From positions 133,593-157,220 of the forward strand of contig BFEA01000230.1 in NCBI GenBank assembly GCA_003427395.1: a stretch of DNA of 23,628 nucleotides, written 5' to 3'. The notes below the pieces were generated by a model, which did no database searches, was not told where the DNA came from, and was given only the letters and a program-made list of their open reading frames with translations. Every line of letters begins with the position of its first letter. Position 1 is the stretch's first letter. The DNA is from Chara braunii (Eukaryota; Streptophyta; Charophyceae; Charales; Characeae). This document shows positions 19,396-23,628 of this stretch, in pieces. The position numbers and the translations under genes are program-made.

Positions 19396-19715
19396 CGCGC
19401 CGCAAAAGAAAATAGTCAACAGTTTAGCCGGCACATCCCCTATACACGCGTCGCCGTCCGTCCGACCAGCCACGTCACCCACGACGCTCACTGCCACGTG
19501 TCAGGCGCGAGTATAGGCCCTGCACCTCATGGGAGATCGCCTTCCCAGGTGCTAGGTTGAGCCAGGTGCAACCAGACCTCGCTGGTTGGCTGGCACAGGC
19601 TGCTAGCGCTCGCACGACCACTAACGCTGCTCCTACCAGCGCTGAATGACAGAGCGAAGGGCAGTTCAGGGTTGCATCTTTCTGACCCATTTGATGACTT
19701 CAAAATTTTTAGGCA

Positions 19716-19731
19716 TGTGCTGTGGTATACT
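19716..19731. repeat. Target-site duplication, 5' side of the 1.78-kb retroposon
   Basis: TGTGCTGTGGTATACT, an exact match to 17918-17933. It also occurs at 1696-1711 in the artefactual first copy. Confidence 0.75.
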
Positions 19732-20283
19732 TCATGTATTTTTGCCTTGGGCACTGGGCCGGAATAAATACTTCGATTTTGTGGCAAAAAAAAGAAACCA
19801 ACGAAACACCCTCTGGACACTCCGAAACTCACCTGTTAGAGGGGGGGAAAGACCGACACCACCAGTGGTCCGTGCTGAGGTCAACATGCTATCAGGCAGG
19901 CAATTTTGGCAGACTGGGAGTACCGGGTACAGCTAAAGGGCTACTCAACAAAAGCACTGAATTTTTTGGCCACCCTATGGGGTGCTTTTTCTGGATTGAT
20001 GACACTCGAATACTTGCAGGGACAACTCCCTCGGCTGCCATTCTCGGGTTTCTTTTGTGAGTTGTATTCGCGATGATAGGGGGGTAGCTGTAAACTGTAT
20101 GCAGGCGAGCTTCTTGTACCTTACGAGGCCTACACCCAGAAGTTCTGTTTAGGATTTGGTATCAGTTTAGTTAGGCGATAAGGTAAGCGATTCTGTAAGT
20201 TTGTTTGATAAGTCCATTGTTGTTTTTGCAGATTACACCCTCCAGTTTTTTCTTTGTTGCAGGGGTATACGTACATAATATGC

Positions 20284-20428
20284 ATTTATTTATTTATTTG
20301 TTTGTTTTGAACAATGCACCTCCGGTAGTGCTAGTGGTGCTGATGAAATCAGACACCACTAGCACCCGGGGAGAGGCTCCATCTATTGGTGGGGAGCGTC
20401 CCCTGCTGGAAAACGGGTCCAGCGTCCC
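20284..20428 (-). repeat. 3' hairpin module, copy M2 (genuine locus)
   Basis: Same as 2264-2408; hairpin at 20328-20365. It is the most perfectly paired copy, and its loop (TTTCATC region) is the most diverged from the common CTCTTA loop. Confidence 0.75.
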
Positions 20429-20912
20429 ATATATAGAATACAGAATGAATACAGACTGTGACAGATAAGTTTGCTGAGAAGTTGGGTGAGAGCCTGCCAG
20501 CATTGATTACACTGTCTTCCAGAGGATTGACTGTACAGGTCCTTAAGAGGAGGGAAAGAACCTCTTCGCCCTAATTCCAGGCGCCAGATATCTGCTACTG
20601 AAGAACTAGTCTCTCCCTCCCTATTTGCTGAAGCTCCAAAGATGGTCCTGAGGGGCTTGATTTGATGAAGCCTTCTCCAATATACATAGATGTTGTTTTC
20701 TTCATTTTTTTCATTTTTTTCATTGGCATCTACAAGTTCTGTGTTTTGGGCCAGTGTAGACTTCCTCTTGGTTCATAGTTCACTGCAGGTAGAGTTAGGC
20801 TTGGCCGGCAGACTGCCTTGCTGAGCTCACCGACTGCAGTGTATGATGTCAGGGACGCTGGGCCCCCCCAGCTTATAATTGACTTGTTTCTTCTTTTTTT
20901 TTTTGGGGGGGG

Positions 20913-21110
20913 GGGGCGGAAACTACAATGGAGTCACAAAAACGAGTTATAATTGCAGTATGGGCCAAGATACAGTTTGCAATTGCAGTTCGGGCAATGT
21001 ATACAACCCAGCTTTCTGGCCAGGTAGGGTAGGCGAACTGCAATTGCAAGCTGTATCTTGGGCCATAGTGCAATTATAACTTGTTTCTGTGACTGTACTG
21101 AAGTTGCCCC
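20913..21110. repeat. Large imperfect inverted repeat (also 2893-3090)
   Basis: Two arms of about 78 bp (20913-20992 and 21034-21110) are roughly 85-90% complementary around a 41-bp spacer. Landmarks are GAGTTATAATTGCAGTATGG and TTGCAATTGCAGTTCG on the left, and their near-exact reverse complements CGAACTGCAATTGCAA and CAATTATAACTTGT on the right. The left arm is preceded by a T-run and G-run, and the right arm ends at GCCCC followed by T10. A transcript would form a long hairpin. It could be a fold-back or MITE-like element; I could not define terminal duplications. Confidence 0.75.
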
Positions 21111-21195
21111 TTTTTTTTTTGGCAGGGGGGGAGGGGGGGGGCGCGGGGCGTTTGGAGAAACTGAGAGGACAAACAAAAAAAAGCGAATGGAGGAT

Positions 21196-21282
21196 GTCCT
21201 TCGGGACATCCATTAAAATTGGAACCATACAGATAAGATCAGCATGGCCCCTCTGCAAGGGTGAGAGAAAATGTCGTTGCAG
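21196..21282 (+). ncRNA. U6 snRNA-like sequence, diverged (genuine locus)
   Basis: Same as 3176-3262. It lies about 90 bp upstream of module copy M3 in the same orientation. This is either a U6 copy interrupted by the M3 insertion (10-bp repeat TGAGAGAAAA) or a U6/retroelement chimera of the kind LINE template switching produces. No T-run terminator or recognisable upstream snRNA promoter element was seen. Confidence 0.7.
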
Positions 21283-21374
21283 TCAATCCCCTGCTGCTCA
21301 GGGCAATCAATGCTGGCAGATGCATGTCCCATGCCGTTAAACGTACACAAAATTTCAGTGTCTTAATGTTCTGT

Positions 21375-21515
21375 GGGGCGCCGGACCCGGTTTCCAGCAA
21401 GTGAAGCTCCCCACCAATAGATTGGAGCCAATGAGGGAGGGTGCTAGAGGGGGGATGCTCATATCATCCCCCCTAGCCAGGAAGCCCGGTTCAAAAAAAA
21501 AAGAAAAAAAAGAAG
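21375..21515 (+). repeat. 3' hairpin module, copy M3 (genuine locus)
   Basis: Same as 3355-3495, hairpin at 21443-21477. The A-rich tail runs into a GAA/AAG-rich stretch (about 21500-21570) that may be an expanded tail or a separate microsatellite. Confidence 0.75.
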
Positions 21516-21679
21516 TATGAGAGAAAACGAAAAGAAGTTGCTGAAAAGAAGAAGAAGAAGAAGAAGAAGTTGCTGTGGGACTTGCACATCACTCAGCCCA
21601 GCTCCTGAAGGTTATCTGGCAGTTGAAAAGACCGTGAGGGGCCAGGGTTTCTCTTTTGGGCCACAACCTTTTTTTTTTT

Positions 21680-21741
21680 TTTCGGAAATAAGTTACCTAG
21701 GCTACCAGAGTGGCCCTGGGTCACTTGCCCGGGCGGGCCAG

Positions 21742-21765
<24 letters not shown>
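21680..21765 (+). repeat. Second A-tailed repeat family, copy 1 (also 3660-3745)
   Basis: GTTACCTAGGCTACCAG is followed by short G+C-rich hairpins (AGTGGCCCTGGGTCACT, GCCCGGGCGGGC) and a long A-rich tail. It is related to the minus-strand copy at 21905-22045, which shares CCTAGGCTACCAG, GGCC and GGGTGGCCAG in the same order. The two copies lie in inverted orientation with their A tails facing each other. Confidence 0.55.
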
Positions 21766-21772
<7 letters not shown>

Positions 21773-21904
21773 AAAGGAGTTTAAAAAACAATATTTTTAA
21801 ATTTTACTTTTTGTTTTAAATTTGGTGAATAATTTTTTTTATTTTTTTTCACAAAGACGTGGCCCTGAGGCAAAAGTTGTTCGATTTATTTTTCTGCATA
21901 ACAT

Positions 21905-22045
21905 AGTTCTTTTTCGTTTTTTATTTTTTTTTATTTTTTTTTTGCTTGGACCTTCGCTGGTCCTTGCACGGGCTGGCCACCCGGGACCCCGGCGGCCTGG
22001 CTGGTAGCCTAGGAAATAACCCGATTTTGGGCCACAACCTTCTGT
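21905..22045 (-). repeat. Second A-tailed repeat family, copy 2
   Basis: On the minus strand: AAGGTTGTGGCCCAAAATCG, GTTATTTCCTAGGCTACCAG, hairpin GGCCGCCGGGGTCCCGGGTGGCC-type pairing, hairpin GGACC/GGTCC, then an A-rich tail (the T-rich 21905-21944 on plus). The motif GGGCCACAACCTT also occurs next to copy 1 (21658-21670). Confidence 0.55.
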
Positions 22046-22065
22046 GGTCTTCATCTGCAACGCCT

Positions 22066-22133
22066 CAATCCTGCTGATGCTCTTATCACCAGCAAGATTG
22101 CAGGTTTGACTGTTGACGCTTCATTAAAAAAAA
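22066..22133 (+). repeat. 3' hairpin module, copy M8 (hairpin and tail only)
   Basis: CAATC, C.A mismatch, TGCTG, A.C mismatch, TG, loop CTCTTAT, CA, CAGCA, GATTG (22066-22100), then 25 nt and A8. Outer arms CAATC/GATTG are unique to this copy. There is no module head upstream; the second A-tailed family lies there instead. Confidence 0.6.
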
Positions 22134-22360
22134 GGGACGAAAAACTCCACGCCACACCAGACACCTAATTTGTTGTCCGCCCCTGTTAAATGTACAACTT
22201 TGCAGCAGGCCCCTGTGTGACAGGGACGTAATTTGGCCGTCCAGCAGCCTGCCTTGGCGAGCTCCTTGGCCAGAACAGGGAATTTCCCGTGTACCCCTGT
22301 ACCCCCAAGGGAACTTTCTGCCACACCCAGCGGTGGGCCGCTTTCGGCGGGACCTAAACA

Positions 22361-22440
22361 AGACTTGCGAGCTCAGTTGGTCAGAACTCTGGCGTTGTAA
22401 CCAGGAGGTGATGGGTTCGACTCCGGTCAGCCCTTGCCCT
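22361..22440 (+). other. tRNA-Thr(TGT)-like relic
   Basis: GAGCTCAGTTGG (22369-22380, near-perfect A box), an anticodon arm TCTGG/CCAGG around CGTTGTAA that would carry TGT, and GGTTCGACTCC (22413-22423, perfect B box). Overall spacing is tRNA-like. The anticodon loop has eight bases, the acceptor arms do not pair and the T stem has a mismatch, so it is a pseudogene or SINE head. Confidence 0.6.
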
Positions 22441-22465
22441 CCACTGTTGCATGCTCAGTTGATGG

Positions 22466-22527
22466 TTTTTTTTTTTTTTTTTTTGTTGTCCTGAAGCCCA
22501 GGGTGTTGTAGAGGCCAAGGACCCCCG
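22466..22527 (-). repeat. Third A-tailed repeat family, copy 2
   Basis: Minus strand: CACCGGGGGTCCTTGGCCTC, TACAACACCCTGGGCTTCAG, GACAAC, then an A tail of about 18 nt (the T-run 22466-22484). It matches 9257-9300 in everything before the tail. Confidence 0.6.
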
Positions 22528-22650
22528 GTGGAACACGATAGAATCTTTGGAAGATCAGCTGCACAGTTAAGCCCCCAGATTACAGGGGTAGTCAATGCTG
22601 GCAGCGAAGACCTTACTTATCCTTTATCCTACTTCTCAAATTGTACCCTA

Positions 22651-22741
22651 GGGACGCTGTGCCCGTTTTCCAGCAGGTGTGGCTCCCCAACAATAGAATG
22701 GAGCAACCGGATCACCAAAAAAAAAAAAACAAAAAAAAAAA
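22651..22741 (+). repeat. 3' module, copy M9 lacking the long hairpin
   Basis: Head GGGACGCTGTGCCCGTTTTC at 22651, box CCCCAACAATAGAATGGAGC, then only ACCGGATCACC before a 25-nt A-rich tail (22717-22741). The long hairpin is missing. Confidence 0.7.
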
Positions 22742-23130
22742 CGGTCATAACAATTAAACATTGGTGTCTTTCACGACAGATAGGGGAACGCAGTCAAAAA
22801 CGACGCATACATGCCAAAGGCAAACCAGATAAGAGTGTGGCAGATGGGGGTGGAGAGGGGCTAGGAGGAGGAGAGGAAACAGATGATGGAGAAGGAAAAA
22901 AGAATCACTCGGCAAGAGATGGAAAAAATCATGATAAAGAAAGCCATGGAGACTTAGGTACGCGCTGAAAACTGGCACTCGATATATTGAAAATAAGAAA
23001 TCCGTGCCAAAAAGTGGCAAGGTCCCGACATGTTCCGATCGTCCGCCAAAACGATCTCATAAGGGGACAACGACGTCTTTCACGAACAATGGTAGTACAA
23101 ATTTATTTGCGATCAAAAGTTAGGGGGATC
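22742..23130. other. Non-coding stretch
   Basis: Purine-rich (GGAGAGG, AGAAAG) from 22850 to 22960. An open frame crosses 22528-22968 but its C-terminus is a Gly/Glu/Lys-rich translation of this tract and it starts inside repeats. No supported gene. Confidence 0.4.
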
Positions 23131-23208
23131 ATTTAATTTATTTATTATTTTTTTAATATGCTCCGATCTATCCACGAGGAGCACGCTGGGAACCGGGCCC
23201 AGCGTCCC
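23131..23208 (-). repeat. 3' module, copy M10, degenerate, no long hairpin
   Basis: Minus strand: head GGGACGCTGGGCCCGGTTCC from 23208, shortened box (GCTCCTCGTGGATAGATCGG), then an A/T-rich tail (23155-23131). Confidence 0.55.
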
Positions 23209-23352
23209 ATATCAAATCATTCAAAACATTGAAACTAAAACCAAGAGTGTAGATGTACCGACAATGGCTGCTGAACAGCCATGGCTATTCGGGGGAGCAC
23301 TGGAGGGCCAAGTTACACTGCAGCCCACCACTGAGCAGATCAAAAGCTCAAA

Positions 23353-23432
23353 GCTGGAAACTGGGTCCAGCATCCCATCAATCCTAGGCAAAGGAAAACG
23401 AAAACACAGGCTGGAACCGGGTCCAACGTCCC
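23353..23432 (-). repeat. Two isolated module heads
   Basis: GCTGGAAACTGGGTCCAGCA (to 23376, ending CATCCC) and GCTGGAACCGGGTCCAACGT (to 23432, ending GTCCC) each match only the module head hairpin, with no box, long hairpin or tail. With M10 they make three heads in 250 bp. Confidence 0.5.
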
Positions 23433-23628
23433 ATCATCCTAACTCAAAGTGCACTGGCTCAAGCCCTGCCCAGGATACTGCTTATCGTACGTCCATTAGA
23501 GAGGGCGGGTGAGGGGGGAAGGGGTCCGGGAAGTCGGCTGCTGGTCTTAGGGGACTCTGGGATCAACTGCTGTCCAGTCCCTGAAGACCAACCGTTAGTC
23601 TCTGGGCACCTCTCTCCCTCTCTCCCCC
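23433..23628. other. Non-coding right end with one imperfect hairpin
   Basis: GGTCTTAGGGGAC (23543-23555) and GTCCCTGAAGACC (23577-23589) pair at 11 of 13 positions. The window ends in a CTCTC-rich run. No gene seen. Confidence 0.45.

Larger units (their letters stand above)
17934..19715 (-). mobile_element. 1.78-kb ORF-bearing retroposon with 3' hairpin module, poly(A) and 16-bp TSD
   Basis: Read on the minus strand, the element starts at 19715. It has a leader of about 320 nt, an ATG-initiated frame of about 240 codons with one stop (19395-18676), a 3' untranslated part of about 590 nt, the shared 3' module (18087 to about 17962) and a pure A tail of about 28 nt (17961-17934). The 16-bp string TGTGCTGTGGTATACT lies at 17918-17933, directly beyond the tail, and again at 19716-19731, directly before the 5' end. 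This is the signature of target-primed reverse transcription. No reverse transcriptase is present, so it must have moved in trans: either a non-autonomous element or a retrocopied transcript that carried the module. A fragment cut at the contig edge reappears at 1-1695. Confidence 0.75.
18021..21867. repeat. Second copy of the 3.85-kb duplication (probably the genuine locus)
   Basis: It matches 1-3847 but here continues into 1.76 kb of ordinary flanking sequence with no adapter. The retroposon that starts left of the N (poly-T at 17934) ends at 19715 inside this copy with a matching 16-bp target-site duplication. That supports this copy being correctly joined to its left neighbour. Confidence 0.9.

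Noticed and set aside
22601-22800. TSD for module M9
   Set aside because: No repeat of at least 8 bp was found next to its tail and 5' end by eye, so the boundaries were left unsupported.
22528-22968. 146-residue plus-strand open frame ending in a Gly/Glu/Lys-rich tail
   Set aside because: It runs through module copy M9 and its A tail and a purine-rich tract; the composition is explained by repeats.

Overview
The window is eukaryotic, repeat-dominated, non-genic DNA. There is no intact gene, no bacterial-style operon and no CRISPR array. It holds decayed L1-type LINE reverse transcriptases with a plant-like C-terminal zinc-binding region, A-tailed short retroposons, microsatellites and minisatellites, tRNA-like relics and a diverged U6 snRNA-like sequence. 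This fits a large plant or streptophyte-alga type genome. A charophyte would fit well, but that is a low-confidence guess because no host gene is present.

Part of the window is an assembly artefact. Positions 3845-3882 are the 38-bp palindrome made by two head-to-head 19-bp Tn5 mosaic ends, i.e. a Nextera mate-pair circularisation junction. Positions 1-3844 repeat 18021-21864 with no difference I could see, and a single N sits at 18020. The simplest reading is that the real locus is 3883-23628. Positions 1-3844 would then be the far end of one circularised fragment of about 18 kb (3883 to about 21864), joined back to its own start. A 16-bp target-site duplication (17918-17933 and 19716-19731) brackets an element lying across the N, so the N junction itself looks genuine.

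Layout: 1-3844, artefactual second copy; 3845-3882, adapter; 3883-4400, G+C-rich and T-rich non-coding DNA; 4400-4840, decayed LINE C-terminus; 4870-6460, LINE A RT relic; 6550-9250, hairpins and small repeats; 9257-9502, two A-tailed repeats; 9550-10225, LINE insertion with an inverted 5' part and a 16-bp TSD; 10479-10638, short module copy; 10825-14864, 5'-truncated 4-kb LINE C with a 12-bp TSD; 14981-15490, LINE D relic on the minus strand; 16706-17330, (GA)n, a 53-bp minisatellite and a 63-bp repeat; 17404-17786, two tRNA-like relics; 17934-19715, a 1.78-kb retroposon with its own ORF on the minus strand; 19732-21867, module copies, a large inverted repeat and the U6-like sequence; 21868-23628, more A-tailed repeats, a tRNA-Thr-like relic and degenerate module heads.

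The most interesting signal is a 3'-terminal retroposon module of about 150 bp. In sense orientation it reads: head GGGACGCTGGACCCG with a small hairpin, a conserved CACCAATAGATGGAGC box, a long hairpin around a TGCTCTTAYC-like loop, and a poly(A) tail. At least eight copies keep the hairpin complementary while the stem sequence differs completely between several of them. TSD evidence puts the same module at the 3' end of three different bodies: LINE C, a second LINE with 5' inversion, and a body carrying an unrelated ORF of about 240 codons. This suggests a shared 3' recognition tail used by several retroelements in this genome.
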